Shown piece after piece: positions 1 through 8,600 of a DNA stretch of 64,000 nucleotides. The first letter of the stretch is position 1, and each line of letters begins with the position of its first letter. The notes under the pieces are model-generated. The model worked only from the letters and a program-made list of their open reading frames with translations, did no database searches and had not been told where the DNA came from. The stretch is from Flavisphingopyxis soli (GTDB taxonomy: Bacteria > Pseudomonadota > Alphaproteobacteria > Sphingomonadales > Sphingomonadaceae), in NCBI RefSeq assembly GCF_007995095.1, contig NZ_VOPY01000001.1:1017001-1081000 (forward strand), written 5' to 3'. Both the position numbers and the translations under genes were made by a program.

Positions 1-562
1 CCGACCCGGCAAACGAGCCCGAGGCGGCGTTGCGCGCGCCGGAAACGGCATTATCGGCGGTGCCGCGTGCGGTAGCGGCAACGTTGCCGGCGTCGTTGGT
101 AGCCGTGCTGGCTACGCCGCGTGCGGTGCTGCGCACGGCGTCGGTGCCGACGAGCTGCGCATCGAGCCCGGCGTCCGAAGAACCGCGGCTCGAAGCCGAG
201 CCCGAGCCAGAGCCGACAATGCCGCCGCCGAGGCTATCGAGCGAGCCGCCGAGTGCGCCATTGGCGTCGCCTTCGCTCTGGTTGCGCGCCTCGACGCGAC
301 CCGAACGGCGGTCGACCTTCCGGTCGGTGCGCGAGCGGCCGCGGGCATTTCCGTCACCCTGCGCACTGCCGGTGGTCCGGCCGATCGTATCTATCGGGTT
401 ACCAAGCGTGTTGCCGCCCAGCGTGCCGCCGATGGTGCCGCCAAGCCCGCCGGTGAGCCCGCCTCCTCCGCTACCGCCGAGCAATTGTGCCTGCGCAGGG
501 GCTGCCGCGAGCAAGGCTGCTGCTGCCGCGCCGATCATCATGCTGTGCTTGAAATAGGTCAT
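1..562 (-). CDS. Gly/Ser-rich secreted protein, 3' end outside window
   Basis: Reading the minus strand from an ATG at 562, the frame stays open to the window edge, about 187 codons. It begins with a clear signal peptide (MTYFKHSMM, then an Ala-rich core ending APAQA). A Gly/Leu/Ser-rich low-complexity stretch follows (GGLGGTIGGTLGGNTLG), then a short charged segment rich in Arg and Asp (RSRTDRKVDRRSGRV), then Ser/Gly/Ala repeats. I recognise no family or catalytic motif. Composition and signal suggest a periplasmic or outer-membrane structural protein. It lies downstream of the subtilase on the same strand, with about 118 bases between them, so it could share that transcript. Confidence 0.6.
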   Translation of the reverse strand, partial: MTYFKHSMMIGAAAAALLAAAPAQAQLLGGSGGGGLTGGLGGTIGGTLGGNTLGNPIDTIGRTTGSAQGDGNARGRSRTDRKVDRRSGRVEARNQSEGDANGALGGSLDSLGGGIVGSGSGSASSRGSSDAGLDAQLVGTDAVRSTARGVASTATNDAGNVAATARGTADNAVSGARNAASGSFAGS

Positions 563-680
563 GTTGCGTCTCCCGTTGGCGCCCGAAAAAGGGGCTGTCA
601 TGAAGGAGAACGAGACGACGAAGGGGTTTAATCCAAGCGGGCGTGAAAAAATTCCGTTTTGGATAAATAGTTATGATATT

Positions 681-2051
681 TCAGCGCGTTGCGCATTTAC
701 CGCAAACCAGGCCATAGCCGTAAAGGGGATCGCGCCCCGGCTTGCCGAGATCCTTTGCCTCGCGAACGAGCGCAGCGAGCGCGGTGCTGCTCTCGCCCTG
801 CGCGGCATGATGCGCGAGCAGGCGCGCGGCGACGAACGGCGCGGCGTAAGAGGTCCCGCGCAGGCTGGTGAGGCCGCCGCCGATGCGGGCCCCCTTGAGA
901 TCGGCGCCCGGCGCGGCGAAATCGACGTGGCGCGCGCGCCCTGCCTCGACCAGCGCGCGATTGCGGCGATCGACCCCGGTGACCGCGACGACGTTGTCAT
1001 ACGAGGCGGGATAGGCGGGCGGCGCAGCGGGGCCGTCATTGCCAACCGCGGCGACGACCATCGTGCCCTTCGCCTGCGCCGCGGCGACCGCCTTGCCGAG
1101 CAGCGCGTTGGCGGGGCCGACCAGGCTGATCGTTACGACGGGCACGTTGCGCTGGACCATCCAGCCGAGCGCGCGGACGATTGCGGTGGCATTGCCGCCG
1201 GCGGGATCGTCGCCATAGACGTCGGCGGCGAGCAGGCGCGCGCGCGGCGCCGCGCCGGCGATCTTGCCGCGCCCGACTAGCAGCGACGCGACTGCGGTGC
1301 CATGGCCGCTGGCGTGCGGGGCATTGCGCGCAAAGCCACGCTGTTCGATTGCGGGAAGCGAAGTGTGCGTTCCGACGCCGCCGTCGATCATGCCGATCCG
1401 TGGCCCGGCGCTGGGGGCGGTAACAGCGCTTGCCGCCAGCGCGAGCGGGACCGATGCGATGCGCGCGTCGCCTCCGCTGGGGAAATAGAGCGTGTCGGCG
1501 GCGATGTCGGCGGCGGGCAGCAAGGCGGCGAGGCGGCGTTCGGCCTCAGCCAGCGAGACGCCAGTCGGGACGGCGAAGCGCGTCACCGACAGATCGAGCT
1601 CGGCGATGTCTTCGCGCGATACGATCGTGAAGCCCGCGGCGCGTGCGGCCGCAAGTGCGGTGTCATCGATGCCGCTGGCGACGAGGACGCCGCGCAGCGC
1701 GGGATCGCCGTGGCGGTCGCGCTCGATATTCTCTCGATTGTCGCGAAGCAGCGTATCGATCCGGTCGAGGCGGATGCGTTCGAGCAGGTCACCCGCTTCG
1801 CGCGCAGTCAGGCGTTCGAGCTTACCGACATTGTCGGTCAGCTGATCGGTAAGACCGCGCAACGGGCCGCCGAGCGGAGTGCCCGGCAAGACCTGACCGG
1901 TCAACCCGCCGAGCAGCTGCGCCGAGGCAGCGGGGGGCATCGCCACAATCGCGCCGATCGCCGCGAGCAAGAAGGCAGGTGCGACGACACGGCGCGCGGC
2001 GCGCGAAATAAATAATTTCCAGCTCATGCGGATTAAACGTAGCACGGTCAT
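681..2051 (-). CDS. S8 family serine peptidase (subtilisin-like), exported
   Basis: Subtilase-fold protein of about 456 aa with a complete catalytic triad: Asp in MIDGGVG (about residue 223), His in GHGTAVAS (about 250) and Ser in GTSYAAPF (about 401), plus the oxyanion Asn in AAVGNDGP. An N-terminal signal or anchor (hydrophobic run ending PPAASAQ) places it outside the cytoplasm. Roughly 120 residues before the catalytic domain look like a propeptide. Start is uncertain: ATG at 2051 has a weak GGA upstream; 2063 and 2027 are alternatives. Longer versions would overlap the divergent sigma gene and are unlikely. It is divergent from an ECF sigma/anti-sigma pair, which suggests but does not prove shared regulation. 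Confidence 0.85.
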   Translation of the reverse strand: MTVLRLIRMSWKLFISRAARRVVAPAFLLAAIGAIVAMPPAASAQLLGGLTGQVLPGTPLGGPLRGLTDQLTDNVGKLERLTAREAGDLLERIRLDRIDTLLRDNRENIERDRHGDPALRGVLVASGIDDTALAAARAAGFTIVSREDIAELDLSVTRFAVPTGVSLAEAERRLAALLPAADIAADTLYFPSGGDARIASVPLALAASAVTAPSAGPRIGMIDGGVGTHTSLPAIEQRGFARNAPHASGHGTAVASLLVGRGKIAGAAPRARLLAADVYGDDPAGGNATAIVRALGWMVQRNVPVVTISLVGPANALLGKAVAAAQAKGTMVVAAVGNDGPAAPPAYPASYDNVVAVTGVDRRNRALVEAGRARHVDFAAPGADLKGARIGGGLTSLRGTSYAAPFVAARLLAHHAAQGESSTALAALVREAKDLGKPGRDPLYGYGLVCGKCATR

Positions 2052-2089
2052 CGTTTCATCCATGTGAACCGGGAAAATGTCGAGACGGC

Positions 2090-2587
2090 ATGGCTTTTGA
2101 AGGCAGGGCTTTTGAAGACGATCTGATCGGGCTGATACCCCGGTTGCGGCGATTTGCGCGCAGCCTGTCGGGGAGCGAGTCCGACGCCGACGATCTGTGC
2201 CAGGCTGCGCTTGAGAGGGCATTGAAGGCGCGCGACCAATGGCAGGCGGGCACGAGATTGGATAGCTGGATGATGAAGATTACTCGCAATATCTGGATCG
2301 ACAGCGTGCGTTCGAGCGCCCGGCGCCGGACCACCGCGCTCGACGACGCTGGCGAGATCGCGGGCGATGGCGAGCAGCAGGTCGAATCGCGCGCGCTGCG
2401 CGTCGATATCGATGCCGCGATGGATCGGCTGGTCGACGACCAGCGCGAGGCGGTCGCGCTGGTCCTGGTCGAGGGCTTTGCCTATAAGGAGGCCGCCGAA
2501 ATCCTCGATATTCCGATGGGCACACTGACCTCGCGCCTGGTCCGCGGACGCGAAGCGCTGGCGCGCGACCTGGGAGCAACGGCATGA
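2090..2587 (+). CDS. ECF-family RNA polymerase sigma factor
   Basis: 165 aa. The N-terminal half has a sigma-70 region 2 pattern (DLIGLIPRLRRFARSL, then SDADDLCQAALERAL), and the C-terminal half is a region 4 helix-turn-helix (FAYKEAAEILDIPMGTLTSRL). No region 1 or 3 is present, as expected for ECF factors. The next gene starts inside its last codons (ATGA overlap), typical of sigma/anti-sigma pairs. The 5' end carries a small direct duplication of about 15 bases, giving the repeated AFE in MAFEGRAFE. Only about 40 bases separate it from the divergent subtilase. Confidence 0.9.
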   Translation: MAFEGRAFEDDLIGLIPRLRRFARSLSGSESDADDLCQAALERALKARDQWQAGTRLDSWMMKITRNIWIDSVRSSARRRTTALDDAGEIAGDGEQQVESRALRVDIDAAMDRLVDDQREAVALVLVEGFAYKEAAEILDIPMGTLTSRLVRGREALARDLGATA

Positions 2588-3279
2588 CTTTCGACAGCGC
2601 AACGATCCACGCTTTCGTCGACGGCGAGATCGACCTGGTCACCGCGCGGCGAATCGAGCGTGCGATGGCGGACGATCCTGAACTGGCGGCGCGGATCGCC
2701 GAGCAGCGCGGCCTGCGCGCAATGTTGAGCAATCATTACGACCCTGTCGCCGAACAGCCAGTGCCCGAACAGCTGATCGCAGCGGTGCGCGCGGCCGCCG
2801 TAACGCTGCGGCCGAAACCGCGTTTCGGTCGCTCGTGGGCGGTTGGATCGATCGCTGCCGCGCTGGCTTTCGGGCTGTTCGTCGGCCAGCAGATCGACGC
2901 GCCCGGCGGCCCCGTTGCGGTCGGCAGCGGAACTTTGATGGCGAGCGGCACGCTCAACAGCGCGCTCGAGACCCAGCTGGCCTCGGCGCAGCCGCGGCAA
3001 AGCGAGACGCGCATCGGCCTGACCTTTCGCGCGACCGATGGCGCCGTGTGCCGCAGCTTCGAAACAGTGGCTCTTTCGGGGATCGCATGCCGCGCCGAGG
3101 ACGGCTGGCAACTGCGCCGGACTTTTCCGGGCCGCGAGCAGGCGACCTATCGCCAGGCAGGCAACAGCGCGCTGCTGACCGCCGCGAGCGAGATGATGGT
3201 TGGCGCCCCTGCTGATGCGGCGACGGAGCAACGCTGGCGGCAAGAAAACTGGCGACCCCAAACCCATGCTGGTCGCTAG
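2584..3279 (+). CDS. Anti-sigma factor, membrane-anchored
   Basis: 231 aa, starting inside the end of the ECF sigma gene (ATGA overlap), so translation is probably coupled. The N-terminal 60 residues (FVDGEIDLVTARRIERAMADDPEL) match the cytosolic sigma-binding part of membrane anti-sigma factors. One membrane segment lies near residues 85-105 (WAVGSIAAALAFGLFVGQQ). The remainder is a periplasmic domain with two Cys (AVCRSF and GIACRA) that could form a disulfide. The zinc-binding HxxxCxxC of the ZAS subclass is absent. The signal it senses is not evident. Confidence 0.85.
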   Translation: MTFDSATIHAFVDGEIDLVTARRIERAMADDPELAARIAEQRGLRAMLSNHYDPVAEQPVPEQLIAAVRAAAVTLRPKPRFGRSWAVGSIAAALAFGLFVGQQIDAPGGPVAVGSGTLMASGTLNSALETQLASAQPRQSETRIGLTFRATDGAVCRSFETVALSGIACRAEDGWQLRRTFPGREQATYRQAGNSALLTAASEMMVGAPADAATEQRWRQENWRPQTHAGR

Positions 3280-3794
3280 CTCAAGCTGGCACCTTCCCGC
3301 CCCTAGGTGTGTTAATAAAGTGCGGCAGCTTCGAGTTTGTGCTATGCCTAGCTTGGAGGCTGGTAGAAATTTGTGGCCAAGTGGAGAAAATGCACCCTAG
3401 CTCAAAATGGCGAGCCAGAATTTATAAATCTGGCCAACGTTGCGAAGCTCGTCCCGCATGCGAAAGGCTGCCGTATAATCATGGTGGGCGTGAAGCACGA
3501 TACGATTGTGTCGCAAAGTCCAGTCGAGGTGTTAGGCGGTGAGGAAGTTTCCTGAAGCTGAGTGTCCGATATCGACAGTAGCCTGCCAAGCAGTTCAGCG
3601 CGAAGGCTGTATCCTGCTGCCAACAGCGTCCGAGCTTCCTAAGGTACAATTGGGTCTTATTCCAAGGTTCGCGATCGGCGTCGGCCCAGCGCGCGAACAG
3701 ACGATCGTCCTGCGCCGTCCCTTCGCCAACGAGGGGGCGTCAGCTTAGTCGCCTGGCGAAATTTCGGTAGGCGTGACGAGCGTTCGCGCCGGGT
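3280..3794. other. Lower-GC intergenic patch holding one small ORF
   Basis: This interval of about 515 bases is visibly richer in A and T than its surroundings. It contains the small ORF at 3373-3555. After that ORF, 3556-3794 holds no frame I can support: the only open stretch (3539-3748, 69 codons) has no recognisable family or ribosome site. I see no tRNA, inverted repeats or integrase to explain the composition change. Confidence 0.5.
3373..3555 (+). CDS. Small FlbD-like hypothetical protein
   Basis: 60 codons from a GTG start, with GGAG and GGTAG upstream as weak ribosome sites. The predicted protein has the order seen in small FlbD-like beta proteins: a Trp/Lys start (MAKWRKC), a strand (FINLANVAKLV), a second strand (GCRIIMVG), then a thr/val strand ending SQSPVEVL. 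The similarity is by pattern only; no flagellar genes are nearby. Lower GC than neighbours may mean transfer. It is too short for length to prove coding, but the ordered pattern makes chance unlikely. Confidence 0.55.
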   Translation: MAKWRKCTLAQNGEPEFINLANVAKLVPHAKGCRIIMVGVKHDTIVSQSPVEVLGGEEVS

Positions 3795-4469
3795 TCAGCG
3801 CGTCCTGGTCGCGAACCATATGACGTGGCGCGGGCCCTTGCCGTTGCTGCGCGCGCGCACGATGACTTCTTCGACCATGAACCCCGCATCGCCCAGCCGG
3901 CGGCGAAAGCGGTCGTCGGGGGCTGCCGACCAGATCGCGAGGATGCCGCCCGGCGCCAGCGCGCGGCGTGCGGCGGCGAGGCCGCGCAGCGAATAGAGGC
4001 TGTCGTTGCCGATCCGGGTCAGCCCGTCGGGGCCGTTGTCGACGTCGAGCAGGATCGCATCGTAAACGCCGGTGGCGCGTCCGATGAGCGCGCCGACATC
4101 GCCTTCGACCAGCGCGACACGGGGATCGTCGAGGCAGCCCGCGGCAAGATCGGCCATCGGCCCGCGCGCCCAGGCGATGATTTCTGGCACCAGCTCGGCG
4201 ACGGTGACCCTGGCCGCAGCGCCCAGTTCGGCGAGTGCGGCGCGCAGCGTGAAGCCCATGCCATAGCCGCCGATCAGCACGTGTGCCGCGGGCCGGTCGG
4301 TGAGCTGCTCGCAGGCGAGGACCGCGAGCGCCTCTTCGGAGCCGCTCATCCGGCTGCTCATCAGTTCGTTGCGGTCGAGCACGATCATGAAATCGCCGCC
4401 GCGCCGGTAAAGGCGCAGTTCCTCGCCGTCGGCAACCTGCGCCGTGTCGATCAGTTCGCGTGGGGTCAT
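3795..4469 (-). CDS. Spermidine synthase-like methyltransferase-fold protein
   Basis: 224 aa from ATG 4469 (MTPRELIDTAQV). The Rossmann nucleotide-binding pattern is present: VLIGGYGMGFTLRAAL (glycine-rich loop), VTVAELVPEIIAWA (acidic strand end), then YDAILLDVDNGPDG. It is shorter than a true polyamine synthase (about 280-300 aa) and lacks the N-terminal beta-sheet domain, so the substrate is unknown; it may be a spermine/spermidine-synthase-like protein without polyamine activity. It is divergent from the ABC-F gene. Confidence 0.75.
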   Translation of the reverse strand: MTPRELIDTAQVADGEELRLYRRGGDFMIVLDRNELMSSRMSGSEEALAVLACEQLTDRPAAHVLIGGYGMGFTLRAALAELGAAARVTVAELVPEIIAWARGPMADLAAGCLDDPRVALVEGDVGALIGRATGVYDAILLDVDNGPDGLTRIGNDSLYSLRGLAAARRALAPGGILAIWSAAPDDRFRRRLGDAGFMVEEVIVRARSNGKGPRHVIWFATRTR

Positions 4470-4581
4470 CGGGCGGTGTCCGTCGTGATTGTGTCGCCCC
4501 CGCTGCGGCAAAGCGCGCGCGAGGACAAGCCCCTGCAAAGCGTGCTTGGGTTTTCGCGCATTCGCTGCTAAGCGCGCGCCC

Positions 4582-6450
4582 ATGCTGACAATCAATGCAA
4601 TCACGGTGCGCCTTGGCGGGCGGACGATCCTCGATCGTGCCACGGCGGCAATCCCGCCAGGCGCGCGCGTTGGCCTGATCGGGCGCAACGGTGCGGGCAA
4701 ATCGACTCTCATGAAGGTCATGATCGGCGAGCTCGAAGCCGACGAGGGCGAGATCGAGATGCCGCGCGATACGCGCCTCGGCTATATCGCGCAGGAAGCT
4801 CCGGCGGGCACCGCGACGCCGTTCGACACCGTGCTCGCCGCCGATATCGAGCGTGCCTCGCTGATGGAAGAAGCCGAGCATTGCGAAGATCCGCACCGGC
4901 TTGGCGACCTTCACGACCGGCTGCTCGCGATCGACGCCTACAGCGCCCCGGCGCGCGCCGCGCGGATCCTGATCGGCCTCGGCTTCGACGAAGACATGCA
5001 GGGCCAGCCGCTCGACAGCTTCTCGGGCGGGTGGAAAATGCGCGTCGCGCTCGCCGCCTTGCTGTTTTCGGAGCCCGACGTGCTGCTGCTCGATGAGCCG
5101 TCGAACCATCTCGATCTCGAAGCGACGCTGTGGCTCGAGAACTTCCTCAAGGCCTATCCGGGCACGCTCGTCGTCATCAGCCATGAGCGCGACCTGCTCA
5201 ACAACGTCGTCGACACGATCGTCCACCTCCAGGGCGGCCAGCTGACGATCTATCCCGGCGGCTATGACAGTTTCGAAACGCAGCGTGCCGAACGCGCCGC
5301 GCAGCTCGAGGCGGCCAAGGCATCGCAGGATTCGCAGCGCGCGCGCTTGCAGGAATATGTCGCGAAGAATTCGGCGCGCGCCTCGACCGCGAAACAGGCG
5401 CAGTCGCGCGCCAAGATGCTCGCCAAGATGCAGCCGATCGCCGCGCTTGTCGACGATCCCAGCCTCAGCTTCGACTTTCCCGATCCGACCGAGCTGCGCC
5501 CGCCGCTGATCACGCTCGATCTCGCCGCGGTCGGCTATGTCCCCGACAAGCCGATCCTGCAGCGGCTCAACCTGCGGATCGATCCCGATGACCGGATCGC
5601 GCTGCTCGGCCGCAACGGCAATGGCAAGACGACGCTGGCGCGGCTGCTGGCGGCGCAATTGACCCCGATGGAAGGCGAAATGAACGCCTCGGGCAAGATG
5701 CAGGTGGGCTATTTCACCCAGTATCAGGTCGAGGAACTGGCCGGCGACGACACGCCGCTCGAGCACATGACGCGCGCCATGAAGGGCAAGACGCCCGGCG
5801 CGGTGCGCGCGCAGCTCGGTCGCTTCGGCTTTTCGGGCGAGCGTGCGACGCAGCGCGTGGCCAAGATGTCGGGCGGCGAACGCGCCCGCCTCGCGCTCGC
5901 CCTTGTGACGCGCGATGCGCCGCATTTGCTGATCCTCGACGAGCCCACCAACCATCTCGACGTCGACGCCCGCGAAGCGCTGGTCCAGGCGCTCAACGGC
6001 TATAACGGCGCGGTGATCCTCGTCAGCCATGACCGCCACATGGTCGAACTGACCGCCGACCGGCTGGTGCTCGTCGATGACGGCCGCGCGACCGATTATC
6101 CCGGCAGCATGGGCGATTATATCGATTTCGTCCTTGGCCGGAACCAGCCCAAGGCCGACGCCAAGCCCAAGCAATCGAAAAAGGACCGCAAGGCCGCCGC
6201 CAAGGCGCGCGACGATGCCCGCGACCTCAAGCAGAAAGCGAAGGCCGCCGAGGCCGAAAGCGCGCGGCTGCATGCCGATTGCAAGGCGATCGACCACGCG
6301 ATGTTCGACCCCGCCGCCGCGCCGCCCGAACTGGCGACGCTGACGATGGGCGAACTGGCGCAACGCCGCGCGCAGGTCGCCGATGCGCTCGCCGCTGCCG
6401 AGGCGCGCTGGCTCGAGGTCAGCGAACAGCTCGAACAGGTTGCTGCCTAG
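4582..6450 (+). CDS. ABC-F family ATP-binding protein (Uup/YheS type)
   Basis: 622 aa from ATG 4582 (MLTINAITVRLGG). Two complete ATPase domains: Walker A GLIGRNGAGKST and ALLGRNGNGKTT; signatures FSGGWKMR and MSGGERAR; Walker B VLLLDEPSNHLDL and LLILDEPTNHLDV. No membrane segments. The two domains are joined by a charged linker (RARLQEYVAKNSARAS), and a Lys/Ala-rich coiled-coil tail follows residue 530, as in YheS/Uup. ABC-F proteins act on ribosomes, not in transport; the exact paralog cannot be settled by eye. Confidence 0.93.
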   Translation: MLTINAITVRLGGRTILDRATAAIPPGARVGLIGRNGAGKSTLMKVMIGELEADEGEIEMPRDTRLGYIAQEAPAGTATPFDTVLAADIERASLMEEAEHCEDPHRLGDLHDRLLAIDAYSAPARAARILIGLGFDEDMQGQPLDSFSGGWKMRVALAALLFSEPDVLLLDEPSNHLDLEATLWLENFLKAYPGTLVVISHERDLLNNVVDTIVHLQGGQLTIYPGGYDSFETQRAERAAQLEAAKASQDSQRARLQEYVAKNSARASTAKQAQSRAKMLAKMQPIAALVDDPSLSFDFPDPTELRPPLITLDLAAVGYVPDKPILQRLNLRIDPDDRIALLGRNGNGKTTLARLLAAQLTPMEGEMNASGKMQVGYFTQYQVEELAGDDTPLEHMTRAMKGKTPGAVRAQLGRFGFSGERATQRVAKMSGGERARLALALVTRDAPHLLILDEPTNHLDVDAREALVQALNGYNGAVILVSHDRHMVELTADRLVLVDDGRATDYPGSMGDYIDFVLGRNQPKADAKPKQSKKDRKAAAKARDDARDLKQKAKAAEAESARLHADCKAIDHAMFDPAAAPPELATLTMGELAQRRAQVADALAAAEARWLEVSEQLEQVAA

Positions 6451-6466
6451 GCTTCAGCGGAGCATC

Positions 6467-7036
6467 TCAGCGTCCGGCGAGGATGTTCGCCAGCATCGCG
6501 TCGCCGTCGCGCGTCAGGATCGATTCGGGGTGGAACTGCAGCCCGGTCTGGCGCGCCGCGCGGTCGCTGATCGCCATCGCCATTGCACCGATCCGCGCAT
6601 GGACGGTGAAACGCTCCGGCGGATTGGGCGTGCACAGCGAATGATAGCGCCCGACGCGGAGCGGGCCGGGCAGGCCGGTAAACGGACCGCGACAATCGTG
6701 GTCGAGCGGCCACGCCTTGCCGTGAACCGGCACGGGCGCGCGATCGACACGGCCGCCCGCGTGCAGCACGATCGCCTGCTGGCCCAGACAGATGCCGAGA
6801 ACGTCGCAGCGGCCGATCGCGGCATCGACGATGCTCATGAGCGATCCCGCGTCCTCGGGCCGACCGGGTCCGGGCGACAGGACGATCAATGCATGTTCAG
6901 CTTCGGCAAGTGCGATCGCCTCGCCCGCCGCAATCGTGTTGCGGCGGACCGAGACGCGGCAGTCGAGCCGCTCGAACGCCTCGACGAGGTTGAACGAGAA
7001 GCTGTCGAGATTGTCGATCAGGAGGACGTTACGCAT
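6467..7036 (-). CDS. trpG: Anthranilate synthase component II (glutamine amidotransferase)
   Basis: 189 aa, class I glutamine amidotransferase supplying ammonia from glutamine to TrpE. The Cys nucleophile is in GICLGQQA and the His/Glu pair in FHPES. The start at 7036 overlaps the end of trpE by 8 bases, implying translational coupling. The region from VHGKA through RYHSL to QFHPESIL resembles the amidotransferase half of the enterobacterial TrpGD protein more than a PabA. With no trpD or trpC alongside, the operon is aroF-trpE-trpG only. It is the last gene of the attenuated transcript. Confidence 0.9.
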   Translation of the reverse strand: MRNVLLIDNLDSFSFNLVEAFERLDCRVSVRRNTIAAGEAIALAEAEHALIVLSPGPGRPEDAGSLMSIVDAAIGRCDVLGICLGQQAIVLHAGGRVDRAPVPVHGKAWPLDHDCRGPFTGLPGPLRVGRYHSLCTPNPPERFTVHARIGAMAMAISDRAARQTGLQFHPESILTRDGDAMLANILAGR

Positions 7037-8600
7037 TGCTCGCACCCCCCGCGGCTTCGACGCCCGCGATGATGCCCAGCACCGCATCGGCCTTGCGCCG
7101 CGTTTCGTCGGCCTCGGCCTGTGGGTCGCTGTCGTGGACGACGCCCGCGCCGGCGCGCACCGTCGCGATCGCGTCCTGCACGACCGCGGTGCGGATGACG
7201 ACGCCGGTATCGATGTCGCCATCGCCGTTGAGCCAGCCGATCGCGCCGCCATAGGGGCCGCGCTTGGTCGCCTCGACGCCGCGGAGCAACTGCGTCGCGC
7301 GCAGCTTGGGCGCCCCGCTCAGCGTTCCGACATTGAGGCAGGCGACGAGCGCGTGGAGGCCGTCATGGCCCTCGCGCAGCTGCCCCGTGACCGACGAGAC
7401 GAGATGCATGACGCGCGCATAGCGTTCGGTCGTCATCAACCGCGCAATGCGGCGCGTGCCGCTCGTGCTGACGCGCGCGACGTCGTTGCGGGCAAGATCG
7501 ACGAGCATCATGTGTTCGGCGAGCTCCTTGGTGTCGAGCCGCATGTCGGCCTCCTGCCGGTCGTCCGCGTCGGGGCTCGCACCGCGCGGACGCGTGCCCG
7601 CGATCGGCTTGACCTCGACCATCGCCGTGCCGAACTCGCGATAGACGCGGACCGATGTTTCGGGCGAGGCGCCAAACAACGTGTGGTCGGGCGCCGTGAC
7701 GTAATAGCGGTACGGGCTGGGATCGAAGGCGCGCAACGCCGCATAGGCGGCATAGGGATCGGAGCACGGCAGGCGAAAGCTGCGCGACGGGACGATCTGA
7801 TAAACCTCGCCGGCGGCGATGTGCTCGCGCATCGCGGAGACGACCGCGCGATAGGCGGCGTCGTCGAGATCGGTTTCGGCGCGGTGATCGTTGAGCGCGG
7901 CGACGGGGACGGGGGCAAACGGCGGTGCGGCGGCACAACGCGCGACGAGCGCGGTCAGGCGCTGCGATGCGTCGTTGAACGCGCGCGTCGATGCCGCGGC
8001 ATCGGCCGATCCGAAGGCGGTACAGATCAGCCGGGGCGGCGCGCCGGGATCGATCACGACCAGCGATTCGGCGACCCAGAAGACGAGGTCGGGAAAATCG
8101 AGCGGGTCGGCGGCGTTGGCGGGCAGATCCTCGAACAGGTCGACATGGTCGAACGCGACGATACCGGGCAGCGCGAGCGTGAACGGCTCCTCGGGCGAGC
8201 GCGAGACGGGGGCGAGCGCGGCGCGCAGTACATCGAACGGCGAGGGGGCGGCGAGCCGCGCGGCGGGGTCGTCGCCGGTCGGTCGCGGAAAGTCGAACTG
8301 CACGGCGGTCGGCGCGGAATCGGTCACATGGACTAACAGGCGATCGACGAGCAGCGCGAGCAGGTTCTCGCCGTTCGCCGACAGCGCTTCGGCGGTCACG
8401 CGCTGCCCGCGCGCGACGATGCGCAGCGCGGCAGCGTCGAGGATCAGCGTCGGCCCGACGGTCCGCTCGAACAGCATCGTGTCGGACCGCTCGCCACGAT
8501 CGGTCAGCGCGGCGTGGAGCGCGAGCGCGTCGGCGGGGAGCGACAGGCGCCGGTGGAGCGCGATCGCATCCCCGGTGCCGCCGGCGGTATCGCGCCTCAC
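7029..8600 (-). CDS. trpE: Anthranilate synthase component I
   Basis: 523 aa, converting chorismate to anthranilate with TrpG. Conserved chorismate-binding motifs: AGEVYQIVPSRSF, PIAGTRPRG, ELAEHMMLVDLARNDVAR, MHLVSSVTGQL, LNVGTLSGAPK and GAGVVHDSDPQAEADET. The start is a GTG at 8600 overlapping the aroF stop (GTGA). Layout and wording follow the enterobacterial TrpE (ALRIVARGQRVTAEALSANG, then DLFEDLP). The N-terminal tryptophan-binding LLES motif reads LFER here, with Arg at the Ser known to govern feedback in enteric TrpE. Confidence 0.92.
   Translation of the reverse strand: MRRDTAGGTGDAIALHRRLSLPADALALHAALTDRGERSDTMLFERTVGPTLILDAAALRIVARGQRVTAEALSANGENLLALLVDRLLVHVTDSAPTAVQFDFPRPTGDDPAARLAAPSPFDVLRAALAPVSRSPEEPFTLALPGIVAFDHVDLFEDLPANAADPLDFPDLVFWVAESLVVIDPGAPPRLICTAFGSADAAASTRAFNDASQRLTALVARCAAAPPFAPVPVAALNDHRAETDLDDAAYRAVVSAMREHIAAGEVYQIVPSRSFRLPCSDPYAAYAALRAFDPSPYRYYVTAPDHTLFGASPETSVRVYREFGTAMVEVKPIAGTRPRGASPDADDRQEADMRLDTKELAEHMMLVDLARNDVARVSTSGTRRIARLMTTERYARVMHLVSSVTGQLREGHDGLHALVACLNVGTLSGAPKLRATQLLRGVEATKRGPYGGAIGWLNGDGDIDTGVVIRTAVVQDAIATVRAGAGVVHDSDPQAEADETRRKADAVLGIIAGVEAAGGASNA

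Noticed and set aside
3539-3748. 69-codon ORF in the low-GC patch
   Set aside because: No ribosome site, family or ordered pattern; overlaps the end of the better-supported small ORF.
3745-6363. 872-codon open frame on the minus strand
   Set aside because: It lies opposite the ABC-F gene and the spermidine-synthase-like gene; high GC leaves antisense frames open. Composition is Arg/Ala/Gly-rich with no motif.
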